Shown here: one piece after another, positions 11,568-21,617 of the stretch
How positions within the stretch are numbered: position 1 is the first letter of the stretch
Layout of the letters: every line of letters starts with the position of its first letter
From: Fulvia fulva
Taxonomy: Eukaryota > Ascomycota > Dothideomycetes > Mycosphaerellales > Mycosphaerellaceae
Length of the DNA stretch: 64,000 nucleotides
Direction of reading: 5' to 3'
Assembly: GCF_020509005.1 (NCBI RefSeq)
Contig: NC_063012.1
Location: forward strand, 5,952,001 to 6,016,000
Program-made: the position numbers and the translations under genes
Notes under the pieces: model-generated
What the model saw: the letters and a program-made list of their open reading frames with translations, nothing else
Told to the model about the DNA's origin: nothing
Database searches by the model: none

Positions 11568-12819
11568 ATGGCTACTGTTGGTATGATGGCATATCCCAGC
11601 CGCGATAGCTTTCACGCATATCCGCAGCACTATGCCATGTACCGGGCTCGGCCACACCAACCGCAGATGGAGGTTGCTCAATCGATACACGTCAATCCGT
11701 ATGCGAGTTACAGCGTTCCGCAGCATCAACCTCAGCAACAGCAACAACAGCAATCCATGCTCGCTCCACCACCACAGCAGTCACGTCAACAGACGTACTT
11801 ACAATCGTCACAACAGGCTTCACCACCGACTAGCTCGCCAGTGTCCGAGGATGGTTTCAAACCGTCGTTGCCATCGATCTCAAATCTGCTTGGCATTGCC
11901 GACCGACCAGCGCAGATAAACTGTACGTCAGAAGATGCTTCCTATTGCAAACATGCACTGACATGTAGATTTAGCTGCCGCAGTTAACCAAGCATCGCCA
12001 CAGCAGCTGCAGCAATTCCCACACCAGGTAGACTCGGCGCAGTCTGCTCAACTCAGCGATGAGCCCAATTCGCGCACCTCTCAGTCAGCACAAGACCTCT
12101 CTGTCAGCCCGAGATCTGCTGTGCCTCCACCTGCTGCATTGCGAAATGAGTCTGTTCAGGAAGTGACGCAAAGTCCATCTGTCGGATCTAGCGGATCGAG
12201 CCTACTCACTCAGCCTTCTTATGTTGGCTCAGCAATCAACAACCTCGAGCCTACTGGTCAAAGAACTATGCAAATGCAGACGACGATGAAGCGGCATTCG
12301 GTGCCCTCACAACCAAATGTGTCCCCCTATCACAGTGCTCGGTATACAAACTCTCCTTATGCGACGTCCCCAGGAGCAGCATCGGCGCATTCGTACTACT
12401 CTCCGGCCGAACCGTCATATGCAATGAATCCAGCGCTATACCAACAACGATCGTTACCATCAAATTTTCCCCCTGCTCCTGCAGTATCCGGACAATCGAG
12501 CAACAACTTACCGACAAGCAATCCGTGGCAGCATCACCACTACATCGGCCCTTCTTCACAAACGACATTCGCACAGTCACAGGATCGATACATTTGCCCT
12601 ACCTGCAACAAGGCTTTCAGTAGGCCTTCGAGCCTAAAGATACACTCCCACAGCCACACTGGTGAAAAGCCATTCAAGTGCCCTCACGCAGGCTGCGGCA
12701 AGGCATTTTCGGTGCGTAGCAACATGAAAAGGCATGAGAGGGGCTGTCACGGCGGTGTGGGCGCTGGTCATTTGCCTTCTGCACACGCCCACCAGCACGG
12801 CCACGTCAATCTTCTTTGA
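11568..12819 (+). CDS. C2H2 zinc-finger transcription factor, two exons
   Basis: Exons 11568-11922 and 11969-12819 (1,206 nt, 401 residues). The intron starts GTACGT and ends TGTAG after CACTGAC; a second in-frame acceptor, TTTAG at 11,974, would remove two residues. Two adjacent zinc fingers lie near the C-terminus from about residue 326. Finger 1 is C-x2-C-x12-H-x3-H (CPTCNKAFSRPS...), followed by the linker TGEKPFK. Finger 2 is C-x4-C-x12-H-x4-H (CPHAGCGKAF...). This is the DNA-binding pattern of fungal C2H2 regulators. The N-terminal 320 residues are Gln/Ser/Pro-rich and disordered, with a poly-Gln run around residues 56-62 and a short conserved-looking motif, LPSISNLLGIADRPAQ, just before the intron. 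Two-finger proteins of this type include developmental regulators such as FlbC, but I do not claim orthology. The frame stays open upstream to 11,478, so an earlier exon is possible. Confidence 0.85.
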
Positions 12820-15197
12820 CCGCGAGTTCCGGTGGATGTGTTTTCGGCGCGGTGTTCACTTGCAGCGTTCTGTACCGCCAGCGAGGAGTTTCGGGCGCAT
12901 CCTATGGACAAGGGTATGGGATGACGGCGTTGTTCGATTGGCAAGGGTTAGCACGACCGGCGAAGACCTGGCGTCGCGGCTCTTCTGGAAGCAATTCGGC
13001 GGGAAGGTGCACGACGACCAAAATGTCTTGGGCAGCAACGCGCATTGTATACTAGTAGAGATAGTACGTGCGAGCAATTGCTTGGTCGGTAGACCGGAAA
13101 GGTCAACGGATCTGACAAGGCATCTGTCTCACCAAGTCGTCATATGCCTGTGTAAAAGCTCAAATCTTGCCCTGCGATCACAGCAGATGTGCCCCGGACC
13201 ATACAGTATGACAGTTGTAATCCCGTGCAACAACGAGTCATTGTGACCCATATATGGAACTCAGCTGCCTATAAGCAGAAGCCTGTTCCTAGCATTGAAA
13301 GTACATTCCTTGTCACTGATCTCGGAGATCGAGGTTGATCTCGCGCATGATCCACGAGCCAAGTGGACGCTCTGGCTGCCGTGAACCTTCTATTGCAAAC
13401 TCTGATGCTGTTAAGCACTGATGCAACACATGGGATGCTGGCCATGCGGTTCAAGGACGGGCCATCCTCGTCGTCTCACGGTGTGCTTAGGCCTTTGTAA
13501 GTCCAAGACCACGGACATGGATCTAGCTGGAGAGTGAAACATTCATGCTCGAGACCTTCAACCACCAGCCCTTAATGCTCTGGCAAAACTTGCTGCCGCA
13601 CTGTCCGAGACAGACATCATGGCTGTTCGTCAGTCCTTCCTCATTAGCCTGTTATCGACATCCCCAGGCTGCGCTGGTCGATACAACACCCGCCTGCACA
13701 CGATGTCACCCACATCCGTGTCTAATGAGACACCTGTCCGCTCACTTGAGGTTGGCCGTAATCTAACCATGGCTGTATGATTCCTGCATCGGGGCCGAGA
13801 ACGCCTCGACCTGATTATGCTTGCTGAACGGCAATTGTGTTCACCGCGAAATGGGAGACCGTAGAAGCTTAGACCGTTGCACATGCTGGATGTACATACT
13901 GACTTGGGCAAAGTATGCTCCAACGGTGAATGAGGACATCGTAAGAGGATTGAAGTGGCAGCGCCAGTTTTGGAGGGTACCTGTACTGTACCTTGGTTTG
14001 TGGTTTAATCGAGTTTGTGACTGGGTCGGTATTGCTTAATTCGTATGACAGTCTCATGCAGTGTGCGAGATTCGGGTCTGTGAGAAAGCAAGCGACGCCA
14101 GGTCGTATTCTGATACTTCGTCAAGATACTTGCTGAAGCACCTCTCCGCAATCCTCTCGTGGGGCCGAAGTGGCTCCATGACTTGGTGTTGTGGCCGAGT
14201 GATGAATTTTGTTCCCACGCCCGACCTCATATGAGCTATCCCTTTATGGACCAGAGGGTGATTAAGTCATCGGCAGTGACCTGCCTGGCATTCATCCAAG
14301 TCGACACTTGTAGGGCTATGTAGCCAATCGAGTGACTGACATCGGGGTTGCACGGACTCGAAAACTGGGTCCGCTATCGCTTTGAAAGGTCAAGATCGCG
14401 CATAAGCTGCGGAAGCTATATGAGCATGAGTTTTCAAAGGGATGGTCATAAGGAGCGCCAAGCTGCGGTCTTCTCGGGCCAAAGGGATTGGGTGGTTTGA
14501 GTGACAAGAGAACCCGTCCGCCCGCTAGCAAGCATAAGCTGCTCCAGGACGCACCATGTTGCTGCGTTGTAGACACTGGGCGGCTTCAGTCTTCGGCGGC
14601 CTTGCGAAGCTTCTGCAGAATATTGAGCCGTCGGCTATGTTAATAACTGGAGGCATTTATGCAGGGCGCAGATCTGTCAAATGTGCAGACCATATTGCAA
14701 GAAGGCCGGTGTAGCTTTCGTCGAGAACAAACACCCTGATATCCATTGATATAAGCATGAGCACTGCATCGTAGGAACACTGTGCCACCCCTTGGTTACG
14801 TAGATGCTGCAGCAACTAGCAGCGGCTGGTGTGTCGTACAGCCCGGTCCGGACACATTTTTCATGGGATGCAGCACAAACCTGTTGCCAGACCCAGAGAA
14901 CGCGCAGGACGCGACGGCCGATGACAGCGCTGTGGCGCGTCAACGTGTCGCATCAGTCTTCCACTGATATTGGACCCAGGAAAAGGCGCAGCTCTAGTCT
15001 CGACTGCTCCATCGCACTGAGGCATGCATCGCCATCGTTCAGTACGGCAGGTCCTGCAAGCTCAATATCTGAACTACTCGGCTGAGAAGGGATGTAGATG
15101 GCATCGCAACAGGCGGATCCTGAGACAAAAATGCCAGGGCAGCTCGGTACTCATATATACAGTGACTCTATGGAACAGTGGTAGCTGCTGTGTCCGC
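12820..15197. other. Intergenic region between convergent C2H2 and ATP7 genes
   Basis: About 2.4 kb between two genes that end toward each other, so it should hold both 3' UTRs. Open frames are short, overlap on both strands and look like random reading. I see no recognisable RNA gene, repeat or conserved protein. Composition is normal and not RIP-mutated. Confidence 0.5.
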
Positions 15198-16003
15198 TTA
15201 TAGCACAGAGAGGTTGCCGAACTTCTCCTATAGCATGAATCAGTAGATGTGCTGACCGCAGGATACTTGCGCATGTCTCTGCTTACCTGGTAGCCTGGTA
15301 CTTGCCAGCGGCCCTTGGATACGAGCTGTTCAACGCGCTTGTCGATGTCTGGACGCGCAGCGACGACTTCATCCTGCTCCGAGATTAGCCGATGCTCGTC
15401 ACGTGATATTTGACCAGAGTGAACATTGCGCTGCCACTGTTTCCTGGTACATACCACGGTGAGGTCCTCAAATGGACGAGCAGACTCGATGTTCTTCAAA
15501 GTCTTCTCCAGATCCTCCAGCTCAGCATCAACTTTGCCCTTGGTCTCCTCGGCGCTCTTGATGGCCTGCGCCTCGAATGCCTCAATGGCCTTCACTTGTC
15601 TTTGCACGTCATACTTCTTGGGCTGGAAGGAGGTGAACTGCTTCTCGAGGTCGTTGACGATGTCCTGGTTCTTCAAGAGGCTGCGGTACTGGGCAAAGTC
15701 GACAGTCTGTGGCTGGTCGGAGAGGACTTGGACCTTGCGACGGGCAATATCGTTGCGCTGCTTGAATGCGGCAAGGGATTGCGCAGTGCTGCCTCTGAGG
15801 CCGAGCTTGGAGCCCAGATTGGCCCAGTCGATCTTCGTGGAGGCCGAACGCTGTCGTCGCTATGTTAGCTGCTAGTCACCACATCATCCTCTCCGCAGAA
15901 AAAGCGTGGTGCTCGGCCGTTGGCGGGAGCTGCGCACATCTGGGGTGCGCAATCGGGAACTGGGACCAGCCTTGACAGACTTCGTACATACCGTAGCCGC
16001 CAT
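15198..16003 (-). CDS. ATP7: Mitochondrial F1Fo-ATP synthase subunit d (peripheral stalk), four exons
   Basis: On the minus strand: exon 1 16003-15992 (MAAT), exon 2 15850-15455, exon 3 15373-15287, exon 4 15227-15198; 525 nt, 174 residues, the same length as yeast Atp7. Introns start GTATGT, GTATGT and GTAAGC and end ACAG, GCAG and ATAG, with CTAA-type branch sites. The protein reads [20 protein letters not shown]..., then [20 protein letters not shown], then [11 protein letters not shown] | [26 protein letters not shown] and ends EKFGNLSVL. These are hallmark segments of subunit d, which forms part of the stator stalk linking F1 to the inner-membrane Fo sector. The acceptor of intron 1 has an in-frame alternative nine bases upstream, which would add RRQ. 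The first exon encodes only four residues. Transposon sequence begins roughly 130-200 bp upstream of the start codon. Confidence 0.93.
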
Positions 16004-16420
16004 TGTGAGGATGTGATGGTGTCGGGTGGATTAGAGTGCTGAGTGTAGTTGCCGTGAGGTGCAATGCTCGAAAGCGCTCCCGCGGTTATACCCGCTCAAC
16101 GGTCTGTGCACAAAGGGCGGTACCTCAAATCTCGGAAGCCCCTAGGACTTCCTATTACGTTAGAAGTGTAGGAAGTTATTGTACGGACTTATAAAGGGTG
16201 TCTCAAAAGCAGACTGTGTATTATATATATCTATCTAGAATAGACGAGTATTACTATTTAAGAGGCTATAAGTAACTAATCAGTTACTTAATTCTTAGCG
16301 TACGTAGCCTTAAGTTTTAATAATAGGCTATTACCTATATATATGCTTAGATCGCGATACACCCCCTTAGCTTGTACGCTAGAGTAAATAAGCTAATCTT
16401 ATATAATCGCGTATACCCTA
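16004..16420. other. ATP7 promoter and the gene/transposon boundary
   Basis: The first ~120 bp upstream of the ATP7 start look like ordinary genomic DNA. From about 16,130 the sequence becomes TpA-rich with few CpA/TpG, the same mutated pattern as the rest of the window. No TIR, LTR or coding remnant is recognisable between 16,130 and 16,420, so its source element is unknown. Confidence 0.5.
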
Positions 16421-16479
16421 ACGTACTTTACTACCGAGCGGGCTACTTTTGCTAAGAACTGTACCACTTCTATAGATAC

Positions 16480-17960
16480 AGCTATACAACCACTATTACA
16501 GCGTATATTGTCTTCAAACGAGGCCAAACTAACCTTAGCTATCTAGGCTACGAAACGCGACGCGATAATTACGAATCGACTTACTATAAAGGTATACGAC
16601 GCGTCTCGAACTATACTAGGGTATCGATTGAATAGACGACCTCCTCGGGGTGACTACGAGCCTAATTCGAAGAAGCTTATAGAGCTAGAAGAGAGGGTGA
16701 TACTTAAGTATATACTCGAGCTAGATCTTAGAGGTTTCCCGCTATTAAAGGCTAGTATACGAGTAATAGCCGATTCATTACTATAAGAGAAGGGTCTTAA
16801 GCCCGCTAGTCTCAATTAGACAGACAGGTTCATTAGGCGGTATCGTGAGCTAAAGGTTCGTATAACACGTAGATACGATCGTTAGCGAGCCCTAATAGAA
16901 GATCTAGACGTTATCGAGAGGTAGTTCTTACTTATACGTAATATAAAGGAGAAGTATAGTATCCTTGACTAGGACACCCACAACTTCGACGAGACAGGGT
17001 TTATAATAGGTGTCATTACGTCTTAGAGCGTCGTTACGGGTTTAGAAAGGCGTAGTAGAAAGAGAAAGGTCGTTTAATAGGGTAATAGAGAATAGGTAAT
17101 AGTGATTAAGACTATCTATATAGACGGAATAGTTCTCCTACCCTACGTTATCCTTATAGGTAAACAGCATATTAGTACCTAGTACTAAGACGGCAACTTA
17201 GGTCTAGACTAGACAATCGGGCTAATAGAGAACGGCTAGACTAATAATAAGTTCGGTATACGGTAGCTAGAGCATTTCTAGAAATATACTATAGCTCGTA
17301 CGACTAGGGTATAGAGACTGCTTATTATCGATAGCTACGAGAGCTATAACTCGAAGGCATTCTAGAATCTATATAAGGAATACAAGATCTTGGCCCTATA
17401 TATACTATCGTACGCCTCGTACTTACTCTAGCTATTAGATATAGGTTACTATTTGCCTTTGAAGAAGGTATACGGTACTAAGCTCTCGGGCTTAGTACGC
17501 TAGCGTATTACTTATATCGATAAAGTAGAGTTCCTACGCGCCTTCCGGGCAGCCTATAACGCTATATTTAGACAGGAGAACATCCTATCGAGCTTTAGAG
17601 GCGCTAGTTTGGTTCTATTCAATCTATAGGTAGTGATAGATAAGCTTAATATTAAGCTACGTACGCTAACCCCTCTAGCTCCGGACTCTACCCCTTAGGA
17701 GTCGAAGACACTACGAACTACAAGAGAATTCGACTCTTAATCGATACTAGTAACGAATAAAATGCGTGCCCGGGCAGGTTCATCGCTAAACTCGTTATAG
17801 GAAGGGGTGTATTAGCTTATAAAAGGGAGTAGAGAGATAGCGTATTAGATAGCTCTTATACGAAGCGAGATTAGTAAGCTACGTAAGTCTAACGAGGCCC
17901 TTATATAGCGAAAAGCACGAAAGCGCAAGTATATTTAGTCTAGAGGGTCTCTAACCTTCG
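16480..17960 (+). pseudogene. RIP-inactivated pogo/Fot1 transposase (DDE_1 type)
   Basis: One plus-strand frame gives a transposase interrupted by many TAG/TAA codons. The first catalytic Asp is in NFDETGF (Asp codon at 16,988). The second is in LLIIDSYES (17,330). The third is in LLDIGYY (17,438). All three are in the same frame, and the last two are separated by 35 residues, the DD35D spacing of pogo/Fot1 transposases. The upstream part would carry the helix-turn-helix DNA-binding region. Stop codons fit Trp and Gln codons changed by CpA-to-TpA mutation. It cannot make a working enzyme. Confidence 0.88.
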
Positions 17961-18049
17961 ATAAGGCGTTGTAATTAATACCTCTAGAGGATACTAGGAG
18001 GTAGGAAGTGAGTAGAGAGTTGCTAGATAGTATTCGGCTAGTACTAAGG

Positions 18050-18416
18050 TGTTATGTCTCGTTCTAGGGCTAGTCTTAAAAGGGAGATTAGTCAAGTCAC
18101 GTAGCGGTATTCTTTAGAGAGGCTGAAGTAAGCTAAGCGAAGATAAATGATTGAGATAAAGGTCGTATTCTAATTAGTAAGATAGTAACATAAGTTAAAC
18201 GCCTCGAAGCTATAAGGGCATCTCGTCGTTCCTAAATATAAAGGAGATTCGCGAACTCCTCTAAGCAGTCTGATTAGTCTAAGCATAAGCAGTCTAATTA
18301 GTCTAAGCATAAGTAGTCTAAGCACTCGTTATCTAAGCGCTTAGGCAGGATTCTATATAACTAGGTCACGGGAGCGTAGGGCTAATAAACGGCGGGCCCG
18401 GGATCATTCCGTAACA
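18050..18416 (-). repeat. Gypsy-1 3' LTR (left copy)
   Basis: It is 367 bp and matches 28,057-28,423 along its full length, with scattered transitions. It contains a 24 bp tandem subrepeat (18,263-18,325, about 2.5 copies, core CAGTCTAATTAGTCTAAGC). Confidence 0.92.
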
Positions 18417-18489
18417 CTATCCCCCTCCTAGTCTAGCTTCGTCCCGAAGCTATATAAGTAGTAGCCTTCTCTTTCGTGCCCGTTAGGTA

Positions 18490-19040
18490 ACGATGACTTC
18501 TTCTTCCTATAAACGTCGCTAACGCCTCGTCCTAGACACTAAAACTTCTAGAATTGAGATAGCGCCGTGTTTGAACTATTAGAAGGCTAGGTCCTTAGGG
18601 GCCGTAGTGAAATATATCGTAGGGTCGCGGTCGGGAAAGTATTCGGCGTATATCCGTAAAGGTTACAAAGACTACGACGTACGGTTGTCCCGTCCGGAGT
18701 AGGAGCGTCTACGTGATTCTCGTAATAAGCTTCGTCTTAAGCTTAAACAAATTAAGGAGGAGGAAGTACGGCTAAAGATACGTAAAATCCGTCTCCGAAA
18801 ACAACTACGGCTGGCCGAGCGTCGTACCGACGACGCTATAGCTAAAGAACTAGACGACCTAGAGGCAGAGGAGGTGCGGGAAGAGATGTCGCGCCTAGAA
18901 CAGTCGTCCGGCGTAGAGGCTTCTTCCTCGTTAGTTCCGTTTCTCGACGTCCTAGAGATACCGGTAAATAACTAGGCGGCTATCTCGGACGTTGCTCCCT
19001 AGGAGGGCTTCTTAGATATAGAGGTCTTATCTAGCTCGTA
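18490..19040 (+). pseudogene. Antisense accessory ORF of Gypsy-1 (Cys-rich plus coiled coil)
   Basis: On the plus strand, opposite to gag-pol, one frame starting near ATGACTTCTTC (18,491) reads as a protein of about 180 residues with only a few stops, all at RIP-compatible codons. The first part shows PCLNY-x-KAR...KYSAYIRKGYKDYDVR. Several Tyr codons sit where Cys would make a CxxC...CxxC-like zinc-binding pattern (TGC/TGT becoming TAC/TAT by RIP); this is inference. The next part (LRDSRNKLRLKLKQIKEEE... to ELDDLEAEEVREEMSRLEQ) is a strong charged coiled coil. It is convergent with the integrase-chromodomain end. I do not recognise a named family; similar extra ORFs occur in some LTR elements. 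Confidence 0.6.
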
Positions 19041-19049
19041 ACGGTACGT

Positions 19050-20517
19050 CCCCTTCGTTCTCGTAGTATTCTTGTAGCTTCTACTAATAGTTACGTAGGT
19101 TCTTCTTATGTTCCTAGGTATTTTCCGAATCGTCGTATCCTTTCTACCTAACGAGGTATCGCCGACCTTGTCTATCTAGTATTCTCTCGACTTCGAACTC
19201 GTTTTCTTCTTCGGCCTAGTAGTAAAATGTTTCTTAGCACGGTGTCCGGGGGTCCGCTAGTTCTAGTATAGATATATAGAATACTAGGTAGATCTTAGCG
19301 TCCTTTAGTAGTCGTAGTCGGTAGTTAACTAGTCCTCGAGGTTCTTTAACGAGAAATGGTCCGACTTTTATATAGTCTAGCTTTTTGGTCTTCCTTCGCG
19401 TCCTAAGGTTTTTTGTAAGAAGGTAGACCTTATCCCCCCTCTATAGCTAAGGTGCTATTTATCGTTTCTTACGGGATACCGAGAGCTTGTTTTGATTACT
19501 CCCGATTGTTCTTATAATGTTTTTATGTATCTTCTTTAGGCTCTGTGTAGTAGCAATAGCTTTGTCGGCCTGTAGGTACGTCCCTTCTTCGCTAAATAGG
19601 GTAGGGTGCCTCCCGTAGTTTGCGTAGAATAGTAACTCCCTTATAGTCTCGGATTAGTAATTGTTGAGTACAATTTGCGCTATAGGTAGGAGTAATACCT
19701 AATTGTCCTACGCATAGTTGATGTAGTGTCGGAGGTATTATTCTAGCGTTTGGTTCGCTCTCTCCGTCTGTCTATCTATCTATAGGTAGTATACGGTCGA
19801 TAACTTATACTTAATTCCGATCGTAGCAACTAGTGTCTTCTAGTAGTTTGATAGGAATAGCTTGTCTCTGTCTATAATAAAGACCTTTAGAAAGCCGTAG
19901 TATCGTACTAGTTAGTCTAGTACGAGGTATCCGAGCTATTCTACTCTATATGCCTCGGAGGTAGGGATGAAGTGTGTATATTTAGTAAGCCGGTCGACTA
20001 TTACTAGTATTATGTCGTATCGTTGTGACGTGACCTTGTCCTATGACGTTAGTAGCTTAGTAATAAAGTCTATCGTGACTTCCTCCTAAGGCTATATTAG
20101 TGGCTCCCTAAACTATATCTCTCTATACTTAGCGTATCGAGAAGCCTTATTAGTCTAGTAGTCTATACATCTCTTAATGTATTATAGTACCTTCTATCGC
20201 ATCTATAGGAATACGAAGCTTCGTTATATAAGGTCGATTATCTTGTTTGCTCTAGGGTGTCCGTATATAGGATCGTCGTAATGTTGTCGTATATATTCCC
20301 GCTCGCGATTAGGTAGTACCTAATATTTACCGTATACTATTAGGAATTGTTCTTCCGTGTCCTAAAGGACTTACACTATATTGTTGAACTCTAGTGTGTT
20401 AGCGCTAAGACTTCCGTCGGGGTTGGTCTTTAATACCTTCTACTATACTAGTTCCTTTCCTTCTATATAGTCGCTTCTTCGGCTTAGTACGTCGGCCCTA
20501 CCGTTATCTTTTCCGGG
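19050..20517 (-). pseudogene. Gypsy-1 integrase and C-terminal chromodomain (RIP-inactivated)
   Basis: Read on the minus strand, the frame contains DRQTERANQTLE (end of the integrase core, near 19,775), a DKVYLLTKNLRT segment typical of the integrase C-terminal domain, then VERILDRQGRRYLVR-x-KGYDDSENT-x-E (about 19,120-19,210). The last is a chromodomain, which in chromoviruses guides integration to marked chromatin. Stops replace Trp and Gln codons. The upstream part of integrase is continued beyond the LINE-A insertion. Confidence 0.85.
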
Positions 20518-20531
20518 TATATAGCGGATTT
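20518..20531. repeat. Left target-site duplication of LINE-A
   Basis: TATATAGCGGATTT, repeated exactly at 23,847-23,860 after the tail of the element. The 14 bp direct repeat defines the insertion and shows that both ends are intact. Confidence 0.9.
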
Positions 20532-21608
20532 GGTCGACGACGAGAATCACCTGTACGTGGTGTCGGCTACGAACCTCTCGTCTAGCTACGAGAGAGCCAA
20601 GTATTCTCACGCTGGAGCGTCGTGGGCGCGACGGGCGCGTAGCGTAGGCGAAGCCGCGGCGAACAGAGGACTACCAGCAAAACGGGTATGAAAACCATCC
20701 GACGAGCGTGTACTCGTCTCGGGAGCGAGTCCCTCTTCTTTCTACGTGTAAGAAGGGCGCGGAACCGTGGCCTATACGCTCGACAGGACACCTCTGGTAT
20801 GAGTGCAGAATTTTCACCTCCGGAGACCGCAAACCGAGCGGGCTAAGCGACGAACATTGGACGAGCGGACTACAGAACAACAACTGAGCGGACTATGCAA
20901 CGGCGTCGAGCGGACTACGAAACAATCTGGTGTTTGCCAGCGGGCAATGCGGTGGGTAGGTGGACACGCGACGAAGCCTGTAAGGGCCTGTTGAACACCC
21001 GGTATGGGAACGAGGGTTTTGCCTGAGGCACTGCCTGTCCCGCTACACAACGCACCTAGTCTGACATGGTAGATTGCGACGAGGAAAAGACGATAGCCTA
21101 AGCAAGGAAAAGACGGCTGTTAGGACGGGGAAAAGACGTACAATGCAAGTGGATTAGTTCTGTGATCGGGGAGGATCGAGGGCAGGGTGATAACGAACTT
21201 CATATTGGTTAGTAGGTGGAAACGCAAGGAGTACGCTGCCCGGCGTGGTGTGTGCCCCGAGCAAACCTGCGAGGCATGGACGGCCGCTTTCTAGAGATAG
21301 GCTGCGGTAACGCGAAGGGCGTCAAAACCTGGGGCGTGGTGTACACTGGCAGCGACGGCTGACACTGTCTGTACAGCCCGAGAGGACGGATGCGCATGTC
21401 GGTCAATAGAGAGCACTAAAGGGCTTAGGCCTATGGAGGTGGATATTGGCTTAAGGAGCAAACAGGGAGGGAGGGCGTAGAGGGAAGCTTTTGCTCCGGG
21501 CTAACCTCTCGAAACGAGGCTACACGGTGGTGCTAGATGAGTGGGAAAGCGCGGTTAAGACTTGTCACCTTATCTCGTAGCTAGCTTGCTAAATACGATT
21601 CCTTCCTT
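20532..21608 (+). other. Non-coding 5' module of LINE-A (WEIRD-like)
   Basis: About 1,077 bp with no plausible ORF. A RIP-mutated second copy (39,321-40,378, ~1,058 bp) is fused to a different LINE body, and both copies end at the same CCTTCCTT. The sequence is rich in short hairpins: CTCTCGTCTAGCTACGAGAG (20,576-20,595), ACTCGTCTCGGGAGCGAGT (20,712-20,730) and CTTCTTTCTACGTGTAAGAAG (20,734-20,754 region). It contains three copies of a GGAAAAGACG motif (about 21,082-21,140) and three related GAGCGGACTA units (about 20,865-20,920). The properties suggest a structured RNA. Whether it is a LINE 5' UTR or a separate transcript captured by template jumping cannot be settled here. Confidence 0.75.
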
Positions 21609-21617
21609 GCCCTGGAC

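Noticed and set aside
12734..13246. 170-codon plus-strand frame with a hydrophobic start, resembling a secreted protein
   Set aside because: Its first part overlaps the zinc-finger codons in another frame; the hydrophobic start comes from that overlap. No fungal family is recognisable.
15410..15875. Two ~150-codon plus-strand frames rich in Leu and Cys
   Set aside because: They are antisense shadows of ATP7 exon 2, whose minus-strand translation is clearly subunit d.
18263..18325. Direct repeats resembling a CRISPR array
   Set aside because: It is a 24 bp head-to-tail repeat without spacers, inside a retrotransposon LTR, present again in the partner LTR. This is eukaryotic DNA.
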